64,000 nucleotides of DNA from the NCBI RefSeq assembly GCF_000801105.2, contig NC_079516.1:28185043-28249042 (forward strand), given 5' to 3'. Position numbers and translations under genes: made by a program. Positions 44,594-57,100 of this stretch are shown here, piece after piece; within the stretch, counting starts at the first letter, position 1, and every line of letters starts with the position of its first letter. The notes beneath the pieces were generated by a model, which saw only the letters and a list, made by a program, of their open reading frames with translations, was not told the DNA's origin and did no database searches. Source of the DNA: Raphanus sativus (lineage: Eukaryota > Streptophyta > Magnoliopsida > Brassicales > Brassicaceae).

Positions 44594-45921
44594 TGATATA
44601 CCATGGATTTTACCCGTTTTTAACCATGGTATACTAGTATTTTATTATATATCTAATCTGTTTTCTAGCATGTTAGGTATGTTTTCAGGTTCATGAGCAT
44701 TTTGTGAGAAAGTGATGTTTTTGGAGCATTTTGGAGTGCAAGAGATGATACACCCGAGTTGACCATTGAAGACCAAGTCGGAAGTCAACATTACGATAAA
44801 AATTGATCGATACTCATCCTGAGTTGTCGATCGATGTAGCTGAGAAGATCCGGGTACTAGAAGATTATAATCGATCGATACACATCCTGTGTTGTCGATT
44901 GATATCAAGGACGAAATGGTTTAGCCGACTACTTCACCAAGACTTCACCAAATTACGAGATTGCCCCTGACGAGTTTTTAACCTAACGAAAATGCTTAAA
45001 TATTCCTGCTAAGTGTCTTTTGACGGCAACCTTCGAAAGAAGCAAGTTTTGAACAACTCAGAGAAAAGCAGAGAGTGTGAGAGAGAGACTAGAGTTTTAT
45101 TTGTTTTTGAGAGATTGGAGAGATTTCTCATCTCCTTTTGTATTTCTACTTATTTCTATCTATGCAATTCTTTCATCTATCCATTGTCATGAATTGCTTA
45201 GCTATGTCTGAGTAGTTTACTTGTTAGATCTAGGGTTTAAATAGGTTTGTGGGATTAGCCCCAAACTATAATTGCTAAGTTGTGGTACTCATCAAATGGA
45301 TTGCACCCTATGCTTGTTCTAGATTAGCTAACTAGAACATAGATCACTAGGATCTTTGATTATCTTGAATTATCCATTTGAGCTAGCTTGTCTCCCGTTG
45401 AGAAGAGCGACAGCTCCTCCTTGAGACCTAGTGTTCATTATCGGCTCTCGGCTAGGCATATCTAGAAGCCGTCGATCGATATCCCGACAGGTGAATCGAT
45501 CGCCGAGCGAAAGGTGTATCGATCGATATCTCGAAGGGATGTCGATCGACTCTTTTTCTGTGTCAACATACGACAGTTGAGGCCAGAGATCTAGATTATT
45601 TAACCAGTGATACATCACTAGAGTTAAGCGACTGAGATCTATAGTATCATGCAAGCAACTTGTTAAAGCATTTATAGAAATTATAATCTCCATTCCTGAA
45701 TAGAAGCCCTATGTCTAGCACTCTTTATCACATTTAAACAACCCCTGCTCATTTTAGGAATTGCTATTTTTATTCTCATCATATAAACTAACTTCACCTA
45801 GGATTGATTAGTAGATTTTATTTAATTGGTTCCCTAACTCCTCGTGATTCGATCCCTAAGTACTACAGTTGTACCTCTTATTTGAGAGAGTAAGCTCTAC
45901 TGGGTAATTTGAGCACTATCA
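44594..45921 (+). repeat. 5' LTR of Athila-like element 2
   Basis: 1328 bp from TGATATACC to GAGCACTATCA. It lacks about 30 bp that the 3' LTR has (around 53870-53905). It carries TCGATCGA words in the same places as the LTR of element 1. Confidence 0.9.
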
Positions 45922-45925
45922 AATT

Positions 45926-45943
45926 TGGCGCCGTTGCCGGGGA
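45926..45943 (+). promoter_or_regulatory. Primer-binding site (tRNA-Asp type), element 2
   Basis: TGGCGCCGTTGCCGGGGA, complementary to the 3' end of tRNA-Asp, four bases after the LTR. Confidence 0.92.
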
Positions 45944-46033
45944 GCTTTGATCGCCATTACATTTAATCTTATTAATCTTAGGTTTTTCTTTTTACCCCCT
46001 TTCTGATTAAAATTTTCTTGTCTTTTCAGGTAC

Positions 46034-48240
46034 ATGCCAAGCAGTACCAGAAGCAACAGGGGAAATCAACTATTATTCTCAGAAGATCCTGCACACTTGG
46101 AACGCTCAATCCGCAAAGACCTACGCTCCGCATCGATCGACAGAACCGCATTACCGTCGACTGATACTCACGTTCAACAGTCGACCGACACTCAGACAGC
46201 ACCGTCGACCGATACCGTTCGCCGATCCACATTGTTCGACACTACTAACCGTACATCAATCGACACTATTCCGTGAAGCATGGTCGCGATTGTTATTCTC
46301 ACGCAGGGCGAGAATGGAAACCTGTATGACCAAGATGGTCATCTGCGTAATGCAACAGGTCAGAAGCTAGATGCACAGGGAAACATAATCCCTGAGCCTG
46401 AAGCTGAGGCTACAGGAGAAGCTCAAACACGATCGTTGGCAGACTATAACCGTCCAGACGAGTACTACACCAACAGATCAGCTATTCGACTTCCAGAGAT
46501 TCAGAAGCCGAACTTCGAGCTCAAGCCTCAGTACTACTCTCTCGTGTCTCAGATACCTTATTCTGGGCTATCACACGAGCATCCTATGGACCATCTGGAG
46601 AGGTTTGAGGATCTTATCGCTGATATTCGTATGGATGGAGTCTCTGAGGACTACCTACTCTGCAAGCTCTTCAAATACTCACTGATTGGAGAAGCTTCAC
46701 ACTGGCTCATGCAGCTACCTACAGGATCACTGACATCCTGGACCGACATCAAAAACGCCTTCCTGCGTAATTTCTTTGATGAGGCACGCGCTGAAGACTT
46801 AAGGAGCAAAATCGCCACATTTCGCGCAAAAGCCTAGTGAAACTTTTAAAAACGCGTGGATCATATTTAAGTTCTTCCAGTGAGACTGTCCATACCATGG
46901 ATTCAATGAAGTGCAGCTGCTAAGCACTTTCTATACAGAGGTATCGCCTTGAGGTATCAGATGGGTCTTGATACTGCTAGTGAGGGGAACTTCAACACTA
47001 GGAATCCAATAGAGGCTGTGGGACTTATTGAGAACCTAGCCAACAGCAGCAGCACCAAAAACACTTACTCTGACAAAAAGAAATCGGTTGCAGCCATCGG
47101 GGAAGACCAGATGAATGAAGTCAGAGCCAAGATAGATGCTTTACACGCATTTCTGGGGCAGCCAGTCTGCTCAGCTGAAGAAGGAGAGGCTAGAGAAGAT
47201 GATACAGAGGAAGATGTGAACTACATTGGAGGTACCGGATTTCAGAGATATGGAAACCAGAGTGGAAACATAAACTTTTTTTGCAGTGGTCAGAAGAGTA
47301 ACTACAACCAGAGTTTACAGTATTAGAAACCCTTCACCAACACAAGGAACTACGGCAATTCAGCTTACCAAAACCCACCACCACCCACCCAGGAGAGTAA
47401 GTTTGATGCCATGATTGATAAAGTTTTGGAAGGTCAGCAGAAGCTTACAGTAGACTTCAATGGGAAGATTGACTCTATCTTCAACAATCTGACCACAAGG
47501 ATAGACACCATTTGCACTCATGTTAAGAAACTTGAGACACAGATTGTCCAGACTGAAGACTCTATCAGGAGAATTGGAACTTCTAAGGAAGTAGGAGAAG
47601 GAAAATAGGAAACACCACGTGAATGCCATTATAGATGATGATTTTGGCAAGTGGTGAAACAGGAGAAGCTATAAGAAGGAGACTTTGAAGTGGAAAGTTC
47701 ACTAAGTTTCGGTGGATCACAATGGTGTCGATCGACACCAACTAGTCCACATCGATCGACACCAACGATGTCACTTCCGGATACGACTGCAGATTGCAAC
47801 GCGGTTAGGATATTGACACATGCTGAATTCACGGCTTCGCATCCTCACCCACCCACCCCACTTACGAAGATATCAACCGACGAGACGAGCCACTCATCGA
47901 TCGATACAAAGATGAGACATGTATAGATCGACCCTTTTCTCCACCTATCGATCGACACGCACCTCTCACATACCGAGTGCAACTACCATCGATAGACAGC
48001 AACCGAATCAATGCACTCAGACCCACGCCGAAACCACAAGCTAACCCTACAGAGATCACTGGTAACCTTCAGACACTACACCTACATCAGAGGGAACTGA
48101 AGGAAGAAGGTTAAGGAGTAAGAAGGAGAAGATTCCTAAGAACCTTAAGAGGGAAGCTAATGAAAAGGAGATTGATGGTTTCACTAGGAGAGTTATCAGA
48201 ATCCCACCAGAGAAACCTTTGAGGAGGTTTCACAAGCAGA
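46034..48240 (+). pseudogene. gag of Athila-like element 2
   Basis: The frame starts MPSSTRSNRGNQLLFSEDPA, as in element 1. Damage compared with element 1 includes TGA at 46274-46276 (CGA to TGA, a CpG transition) and a 1-bp insertion near 46820 that ends the frame after KIATF. Further damage is TAG at about 47324-47326 (CAG to TAG), an extra A near 47605 and later stops. The Gag core is recognisable: MDHLERFEDLIADIRMDG, SLTSWTDIKNAFLRNFFDEA, then the NYIGGTGFQRYGNQSGN region and a helical segment. The 3' spacer (47690-48240) has SID words. The C-to-T type stops suit decay of methylated silent DNA. Confidence 0.85.
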
Positions 48241-48780
48241 TTGTGGATGTTCTTCAGAGAAACAAGGGAGACTGAAAATGACATTAGAAGAAGGTTTGAC
48301 AATGTCAGAGAAGATATGAGGAAAATGATTACTTTGAAGAAGAAGAGTGATCCTGGGAAGTTTGCAATACCCTGTGTGGTACAAGGGATTGAATTTCCTC
48401 ACGCCCTATGTGACACTGGTTCATCAGTCAGCATCTTACCAAAGGTCATGGCAGACCATCTGGGCCTGCAAGTAGAGCCTTCACCAGAGATCTTTACATT
48501 CGTGGATTACACTCAGAAAAACTCTGGAGGCTTCATCAGAGACCTGAAAGTACATATTGGTAATGCTATCGTCCCTGTGGATTTTCATGTCTTAGACATC
48601 AAGCTAAATTGGAACTCTTCCCTCTTACTTGGAAGAGCATTTATGGCTACAGTAGGAGCCATATGTGACATGAACACCAACAGGATGTGCTTGACTCTAA
48701 TAGATTCAGACATCCACTACGACCCTGTCAAGCTTGGCAAACCACCAGCCAAATCAGTGGTAAAAGAAGATGATCCTTGT
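48241..48780 (+). pseudogene. Aspartic protease of Athila-like element 2
   Basis: Contained in an open frame running 48241-49047. The active site is LCDTGSSVSILPKVMADHLG, preceded by FAIPCVVQGIEFPHA and followed by FHVLDIKLNWNSSLLLGRAF. This domain itself looks intact. The frame continues without a break into ORF X, so protease and ORF X were probably one polyprotein with Gag. Confidence 0.85.
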
Positions 48781-51370
48781 ATCATTGCAGTTTGTCATTG
48801 TGAAGTCGAGTACGAGACAGAGTACTCGGGATCGATCGACAGCAGCTTAACTTCATCGATCGACACCCGCAAGTCAGAGGAGATCGACAACAAACATAGA
48901 TCATTGATCGACAGAGACCCACCAGATGATGAACTCGATCTACCAGATCATTGCTACCCGAATTTTGCCATCCCACCCAGCCGAAAGGAAGATGATTACT
49001 CAGTAAGGAGTTGGGCAGATAGCGGATTTCATGAGAGTTTTCAGTAGACATAGCCACCTCTTCCCACAGTGAAGAACATGATACAGACTACTGGGAAGAG
49101 AGAGCTTGGGAGAATTACTTGGAGAATGAAAGATTTGCAAATCGATTCCCACAATCGATCGACATTAAGCACCCACCATCGATCGATTATCTACTTCATC
49201 CAGCAAAACGACATCGTCCATCGATCGACATCGCCAGTATCACATCGATCGATATTAACCCGGACGGCTTAAAGGAAAAAATCGGAATTTCACCGATTAG
49301 GACAACACATGGGTATAAAAGGTTGACAACTCAAGCCACGAAAATTCAAAAATCTTCACCTTCTACCCAGCAGCTTCCAGCATTCAGAAACGTATCAATG
49401 GAGGACCGCAACACCATGAACAATCGATCCAACCGTGCAGCTAGACGTGCACCATCGATCGCCACCACCACATCACCATCGATTGACGCCTTCAACAGAG
49501 CTCAATCTCGATTTCATGACCCTTATGATATCAGGAACGTTTCACTAACACCTGATGAATTTGGAATTTTCAGGGACACATATGGCTATGCAAGAGCAAT
49601 GGATGGAAGAGTTTGCACATAACCAGAGAAGACATAGCAGACATCCTCCAAGTAGCTAATGGACCAAAAAACCTGTTCACACAGCAACGTGGCCATCCAG
49701 ACATCCTAGCTCACGTCAAGGACAACCACCACGTCAACACAAGGGAGGATACAGTTCCTCAACACTTCGGTCAACCCAGGAGTTCACCATCGATCGACAT
49801 CGTTTCATCACCATCGATCGACGGCGGATATCCCGGATCAATCGACAGACCAAGAGTCAGATCGCCCGACAGACGATTGGAGTTTGGACGACGTGCCTTC
49901 CATACTGATGGATCCAGGAGATTCAAATGGGAAGCAAAGGATGAATATGGTGTCTACAGAGATGAGGTTGGCTATGCTAGAGGAGTTGATAGTGAAATCA
50001 TTCATGTTACCAAGGAGCAAGTAAAGAGAATTCTGGATAGAGCATCTCGTTTTTACAGAGGTTGCTTACGCCTTCCAGTACACACACGCCCTTACCATGC
50101 ATACATACCACCACCAGTACCCTACAGTAGAGAGGAGATAGATGATATGGTGACTGATGTATGGAGAGCTCAGGCACACCTTGAGGCAAACATGCATACA
50201 TTGGTGGAAGACACTTTCCAGCCTTTGGATGACAGTTACAAGGACTTCCAGAATGATATTGCTGAGATAAGAGTGGAGCTTGGAAACATATTAACCATGA
50301 TTGAGAAGGAAGCTACGCCACCAGTATCGACCGACAGAGTACCTGCATCATCGATCGACATCGGCAAGACTACATCCAAGGACCGACCAGAATGTTCATC
50401 ACCTAAGAGAGATGAATGGGATATTGCTTATATCAATACACGGATTGGAGACGTCTACAACCATCTCAACAACAATGTCGAATGGTTAAGCAAGAGGATC
50501 GATCTTCTACATAAAGAGCTAGCATCAATTCGCAAGAAAGACAAGACTCAGAATGCTACTTTTCCATCGATCGACACACAATCTTCACCGTCGATCGACA
50601 CAAGGTTCGCAGAACTGGAAGATAGGATGAAAGCATACGTGAAGAAGCATGAAAATTTCAGTTCACCTATCCTGCGATACCAGGACACGCTGTCACAGCA
50701 GCTGAACGAGCTACAACAAGACATGAGCATAGTTCAAGATCATCTTGGTCTTCGTGACAGAAACGCAACATCGATCGACAGGCCTAGACCAATATCGATC
50801 GACATCGAGCCACCACCAGCGAGAAGAGCATGCACTACAGCAGAAGTTGATGAAATCAAACATGAGCTGTACGAGGCTATGGATGCTATCGAGAGGAGAC
50901 TCAACGGGACCTGTGATACCATTGACTACACTGTTAACAAACTAGTAAACAGCCTATGTAGAACTACTCGCCAAATGAAGGGCAATATATGTGCTCTGCA
51001 GTACCAAGGACAATGCTCACAATCGATCGACACAGTAGATTCTGAGTCGGCCGACAGAACTCTCAGCGAAACGACCGATGCGCATCTAGTAGCATCGATC
51101 AACACCGAGTCCTTAGCAGACCGAGATCAGTTTATTCATGACATGATCGATGCATTACAGAGTGAGCTGAAGGAGTTATCCGTATATACCTAGCAGACCA
51201 TCGACAGGAAGGTTGGCAACATCGAATACATTGACAATTCTGTGAGGAAGCTTCAAGATACAGTCCTCAAGATAGATAAGAAACAACTACGAGCAGATGA
51301 TGCCACAAGAAGCTTCGCTGCCAATGGTTCAACAGTAGGAGACACAAGATTGATGATTGCTGTCCAGTAA
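48781..51370 (+). pseudogene. ORF X: long SID-repeat protein in place of RT and integrase
   Basis: Readable as 48781-49047, about 49060-49615 and 49613-51193, then on in the same frame to TAA at 51368. One-base deletions near 49040 and 49613 shift the frame; element 1 lacks them. TAG at 51191-51193 is a nonsense codon. Restoring nothing, about 850 codons are visible. Contents in order: an acidic stretch (DPPDDELDLPDHCYPNFAIP); many PSID/SSID units; module A (DEFGIFRDTYGYARAMDG, about 49555) and module B (DEYGVYRDEVGYARGVDS, about 49940), each followed by a HI/HV-T-R/K-E helix; then a long helical part with coiled-coil character (LNELQQDMSIVQDHLG). No catalytic motif or membrane span is seen. 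I do not recognise the family; a structural or RNA-binding role is only a guess. Confidence 0.65.
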
Positions 51371-52750
51371 TCAGCAGTTTCTGCACCCCATGAGTCACTC
51401 ACCTACCACAGTCAAGCTAAATGACTATAACAAAGCGCTGAGTGGGAGGCAACCCACTATTAGGTTTTCTTTTATTTTTCTTTATTTTATTTATTTTTCA
51501 TTTTTGCTTTTATTTTTCGGATTTTTTTGCAGTTTTTATAAGATCCGAGTAGAATGATGATTCCGTCGACCGACACGTACCATTCATATCGCTCGACACC
51601 ACACGACCATTACTAACGATCGACGTACACCACTACGAATCGATCGACACCTTGTCGATCAGGTTTAATCATTCTCACTTGTTATATTTATTAATTATGA
51701 TTTATTTTCTTTACCTCACCACCGGCTGTGTTACACTGGGACAGTGTAATTTAAGTCTGGGGGAGTTTACTAATATGTGTTTTTATTTTGGTTTTTATTC
51801 AAATTGTTTTTCAAAATTATTTTTCGCATAAGTATTAAATATGAAAATTGATATAGATTTATATTTGATTGTCTGACCACTCTTTAGCACCATTCTAGAT
51901 TACTGATTGCAGATAGTACTAAAGATGCTAAAGTGGATCAACCTGTCATCTATATTCACTAGCTAAGATTGTTTGAAGGAACCAAAGCTGACCTCCAACA
52001 CTAATACTGACTTATTTGCTTGTCTTGGGGCTTGGAAATCACTGGATCGGAATCCTCTTACAAGTCTGGAAGGTAAAATCTGTGTGTTTCTGGTTCCCTT
52101 CCTTCTCTCTCTTCAGCGTCTCAAGATCTAAGTTTATGTTATAAAAGATTGAAATGATTTCTTGAGAGGCAGAGAGGGTAGGAGTGTCTCCTGCGACCCC
52201 AGTATTCTAAATCTCAAGGATGATCACACATTGTGGAAACGAGGGATAGGTAAATTACCAAAGACCCCATTATTCGCTACACTTTGTCAAAAATGTATGA
52301 GTTACAATGCAAATGTCAATGAGATGGACTAGATGACCTATGTGGCATCGAAACCTGTTGAAATTGAAACTAATAAGAGATTCAGAGAAGAGAGATGAGG
52401 GGAGAAATGGATCAGAGAAGACTACCCGTGTGTTCAGATACTTGTTTGAGTTGAATCCATGTGTCCTTTTGATCGATACTCCCAAGGTAAAGCCTGCACT
52501 TTTATTTTATGTTAAGAAATGAGGTTAGTAGAGGGAATGTCAGATGAGATTTGCTAAGTTGTTGACTAGATGAGTTTGGTTGCTAAGCTAGGATAAGGCA
52601 TAATGAACTTCTGTGATTAGGATGTTTAGACATGAATTGCAAACCCATAGAGTGATGACTTCAATATTTTGAATCTTTGAGTTCCTGCTGTTTTCAAACC
52701 TTTTCCAAAGACTACTGTTTTTGCTTGAGGACAAGCAGATGAGTAAGTCT
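51371..52750 (+). other. 3' non-coding region of element 2
   Basis: No supported gene. Landmarks are AGCGCTGAGTGGGAGGCAAC (about 51436), a T-rich stretch at 51465-51540, and four or five TCGATCGA-like words near 51560-51660. AATTTAAGTCTGGGGGAG is at about 51749. The region ends with GCTTGAGGACAAGCAGATG (a short GCTTG/CAAGC hairpin) just before the 3' LTR. Confidence 0.7.
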
Positions 52751-54069
52751 GGTATACTAGTATTTTATTATATATTTAATCTGTTTTCTAGCCTGTTAGG
52801 TATGTTTTCAGGTTCAGGAGCATTTTGTGAGAAAGTGATGTTTTTGGAGCATTTTGGAGTGCAAGAGATGATACACCCGAGTTGACCATTCAAGACCAAG
52901 TCGGAAGTCAACATTGCGATAAGAATCGATCGATACTCATCCTGAGTTGTCGATCGATGTAGCTGAGAAGATCCGCGTACTAGAAGATTATAATCGATCG
53001 ATACACATCATGTGTTGTCGATCGATATCGAGGACGAAATGGTTTAGCCGACTACTTCACCAAGACTTCACCAAATTACGAGATTGCCCCTGACGAGTTT
53101 TTAACCTAATGGAAATGCTTAAATATTCCTGCTAAGTGTCTTTTGACGGCAACCTTCGAAAGAAGCAAGCTTTGAACAACTCAGAGAAAAGCAGAGAGTG
53201 TGAGAGAGAGACTAGAGTTTTTTTAATTTTTGAGAGATTGGAGAGATTTCTCATCTCCTTTTGTATTTCTACTTATTTCTCTCTATGCTTTATTCATCTA
53301 TCCATTGTCTTGAATTGCTTAGCTATGTCTGAGTAGTCTACTTGTTAGATCTAGGGTTTAAATAGGTTTGTGGGATTAGCCCCAAACTATAATTGCAAAG
53401 TTGTGGTACTCATCAAATGGATTGCACACTATGCTTGTTCTAGATTAGCTAACTAGAACATAGATCACTAGGATCTTTGATTATCTTGAATTATCCATTT
53501 GAGCTAGCTTGTCTCCCCTTGAGAAGAGCGACAGCTCCTCCTTGAGACCTAGTGTTCATTATCGGCTCGCGCCTAGGCATATCTAGAAGCCGTCGATCGA
53601 TATCCCGACAGGTGAATCGATCGCCGAGCGAAAGGTGTATCGATCGATATCTCGAAAGGATGTCGATCGACTCTTTTTCTGTGTCAACATACGACAGTTG
53701 AGGCCAGAGATCTAGATTATTTAACCAGTGATACATCACTAGAGTTAAGCAACTGAGATCTATAGTATCATGCAAGCAACTTGTTAAAGCATTTATAGAA
53801 ATTATAATCTCCATTCCTGAATAGAAGCCCTATGTCTAGCACTCTTTATCACATTAAAACAACCCATCATATTGTTAGTTAGAGCGACTACCTTGCTCAT
53901 TTTAGGAATTGTTATTTTTATTTCCATCATATAAACCAACTTCACCTAGGATTGATTAGTAGATTTTATTTAATTGGTTCCCTAGCTCCTCGTGATTCGA
54001 TCCCTAAGTACTACAGCTGTACCTCTTATTTGAGAGAGTAAGCTCTACTGGGTAATTTGAGCACTATCA
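52751..54069 (+). repeat. 3' LTR of Athila-like element 2 (5' end deleted)
   Basis: Matches the 5' LTR from GGTATACTAG on but lacks its first ~40 bases (TGATATACC up to ACCATGG). The join reads AAGTCTGGTATACTAG. TGG occurs at both sides of the loss, so a microhomology-mediated deletion removed the polypurine tract end and LTR start. It ends GAGCACTATCA, followed by CTTAA. Confidence 0.88.
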
Positions 54070-54126
54070 CTTAAGTTCAGGTTCGTTGCAGTTTGGACGT
54101 GTAGACCATGTTGTTTTGCAGTTTGA

Positions 54127-57100
54127 CACTACAAAAAACGTGGCTTAACGACCAACATTAACGACCACAAAACGTAGTCGTAATTTGGATCTATGTTACG
54201 ACCCATTTACGACCAAAAGCAGAATTGGTCGTAAATTGGTAGTAAACTTGCAACTAATACATGTAGTCGTAAATTAGTTGTAATTTTACATCTAGTTTAC
54301 GACTACGGTCCCCTGCTAGTCGTAAAATAGTTGTAAATTTTACGACTTATTAACAACCAATTATTTACATCCAATTAACGACTAAATTACGAGGACATTA
54401 GTAGCATTTGGTAGTTAATTTATCATTACACGTAAAAACGTGTTAAGATCGTCACCTACCAAAATCGAAATTTCTCTATAAATATGACCTTCTCCCTCAT
54501 TATTAAGATGCACCAAAAAAACGAAAAAGAGCAAACAAAAACGAAAAGAATATAAAAAATGTCTGGAAATATTTATGAGGTTCGGAGTTGGATGTATGCG
54601 CATAAAGATTCAAGCGGAAGAGTAAACAGACGAATTCTCAGCGGAGCAGAGATATTCATGTACCAGGCCAGACAGACGCCTCTGACAAAGGAAACGGCTA
54701 AAATGTTCTGTCCTTGTCGTAAATGCAACAATACAAAGTTTGCTGCTAGTGATACCGTTTGGAAACATATAGTAAATAGAGGATTTACTCCACATTACTA
54801 TATTTGGTTTAACCACGGAGAAGGTGATAGTAGGAATGAAGCTAGTAGTAGTAATCAGGTTGAAAATGTTCGTAATAGAGTTGAACCACATTTGCCTTCT
54901 GAAAGTGTCATTCAAGAAGATCATATGGTAGATCATGATAGAATGCATGATATGGTTACCGATGCATTTCGTGAAACTACATCAGTAATAGAGGAGGTCG
55001 AAAATGTAGAGGGGCCTAACTTGGATGCAAAAAGATTTTATGAAATGCTAGCAGCAGCTAATGAGCCAATTTATGAAGGTTGTAGAGAAGGTCTTTCTAA
55101 ATTATCATTGGCAGCTAGGATGATGAATATCAAAACTGATCATAACTTACCTGAAGTTTGTATGGATGCATGGGCTGAGTTGTTTAAAGAGTATTTGCCT
55201 GAAGAGAATTTGTGTGATGTATCTTATTATGAGATTCAGAAACTTGTTCATAGTCTTGGTTTACCTTCGGAGATGATTGATGTTTGTATAGACAACTGTA
55301 TGATGATACTGGGAAAAGACGCAGAATTGTTAGAGTGTAAATTTTGCAAGAAGCCACGATATAAACCGCAAGGACGTGGACGGAATAGAGTGCCGTACCA
55401 GCGGATGTGGTACTTACCTATTAAGGATAGACTGAAGAGATTATATCAATCTGCGAAGACGGCAGCATCGATGAGATGGCATGCAGAACATGATCAGAAG
55501 GAAGGAGAGATCAATCATCCCTCTGATGCAAAAGCTTGGAAGCACTTGAATTCGGTGTACCCTGATTTTGCAAGCAACCCCCGCAACGTTTATCTTGGCT
55601 CTGCACAGATGGCTTTAGTCCATTTGGAATGTCTGGAAGACAATACTCCCTTTGGCCAGTCTTCTTGACGCCATACAACCTTCCACCAGAGATGTGTATG
55701 GAAAAAGAATTGCTTTTCCATGAGTATATTGATACCTGGACAAAAACATCCTAAGAGGTCCCTTGATGTTTTTCTACAACAACTTTGATAGAAGAATTGA
55801 AGGAATTGTGGTCAACAGGCGTGCAAACATATGATTGTTCGACGAAAACAAATTTACAATGCGAGCAGTTCTATTGTGGACTATTAGTGACTTTCCTGCA
55901 TATGGGATGTTGTCGGTTGGACGAGTCATGGAAGACTATCTTGTCCATATTGTATGGGAAGCACAGACGCATTTCAGTTGAAGAATGGTAGGAAGACGTC
56001 TTGGTTTGATTGCCATCGAAGATTTCTTCCCATTAACCATCCATACCGAGGAACAAGAAATTGTTTCGGTCAAAAAGGGTTGTACGGGACACCGCTCCAC
56101 CATATTTATAATGGAGAGGAAATCGAGAAGGATATTGATTACTATGGTGGATGCAGCACAGTCATCAAAGGCGGTAATTGGCATACTCCTGCAAATATGC
56201 TTGATGGTTACGGGACTCAGCATAATTGGCACAAGAAGAGTATATTTTGGGAACTTCCATATTGGAAAGATCTACTTCTGCGCCACAATCTGACGTGATG
56301 CATATAGAGAAGAACTTCTTTGACAACATCATCAATACATTGTTGAATGTCCCCGGGCAAGACTAAAGATAACAAGAACTCAAGGTTGGATTTGCCTGCA
56401 TTATGTTCTCGGGATTGAGCTGCATATTAGAGAACGATGGGAGAATTCAGTTCCCATTTTCAGATTGTCAGCAGAAGCAAAAGCAGCGTTGTTCAAGTGA
56501 GTGTCATCAGATGTGAAGTTTTCTGATGGATATGTTTCAAATCTATCAATATGTGTTGATCATCAGGGACAGAAGTTTTCATGGATGAAGAGTCATGAAC
56601 TGTCATGTTTTATGCAACGACTTCTACCATTTGCATTTGCGGAGTTGCTTCCAAAAAATGTTCACGAAGCATTTGCAGGTAACAAATTATTAAAGTTATT
56701 AGTTCTTCTTTTTGGAAAAAACTTATAATTGTAAATTATTTGTAGGCATCAGAGCTTTTTCAGAGATCTCAGTGCACACGCACCTTAACTGTAGATGTCA
56801 TGAGACAACTTGATGAGAATATCCGGATCTTGATGTGCAATTTGGAGAAAATTTTTCCTCCGTCCTTTTTTGACGTCATGGAACATCTGGTTATCCATCT
56901 TCCGTATGAGGCACTACTTTGTGGACCTGTTCATAATGATGGATGTATCCTTACGAGCGAGCTATGAAAATTTGAAAGGGAAAGCAAAAAATCTGGCAAG
57001 GGTGGAAGGTTCAATAGTTGCTGGGGAGTTTGAATGAGGAAACAATCTCACTTTACGTCCTACTACTTTGGGTCACAAGTCCCGGACACGGAAAAGACTA

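Larger units (their letters stand above)
44594..54069 (+). mobile_element. Athila-like gag-protease element 2
   Basis: 9.48 kb with TSD CTTAA. LTR 44594-45921, tRNA-Asp-type PBS, gag, protease, ORF X, non-coding 3' region, LTR 52751-54069. Both ends are in view and no reverse transcriptase, RNase H or integrase is readable between them, so it is non-autonomous. The segment AGCGCTGAGTGGGAGGCAAC at about 51436 and an AAGTCTGGGGGAG polypurine-like tract at about 51753 are features I associate with Athila/Tat elements. Gene content matches element 1 at 622-5861. Confidence 0.88.
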
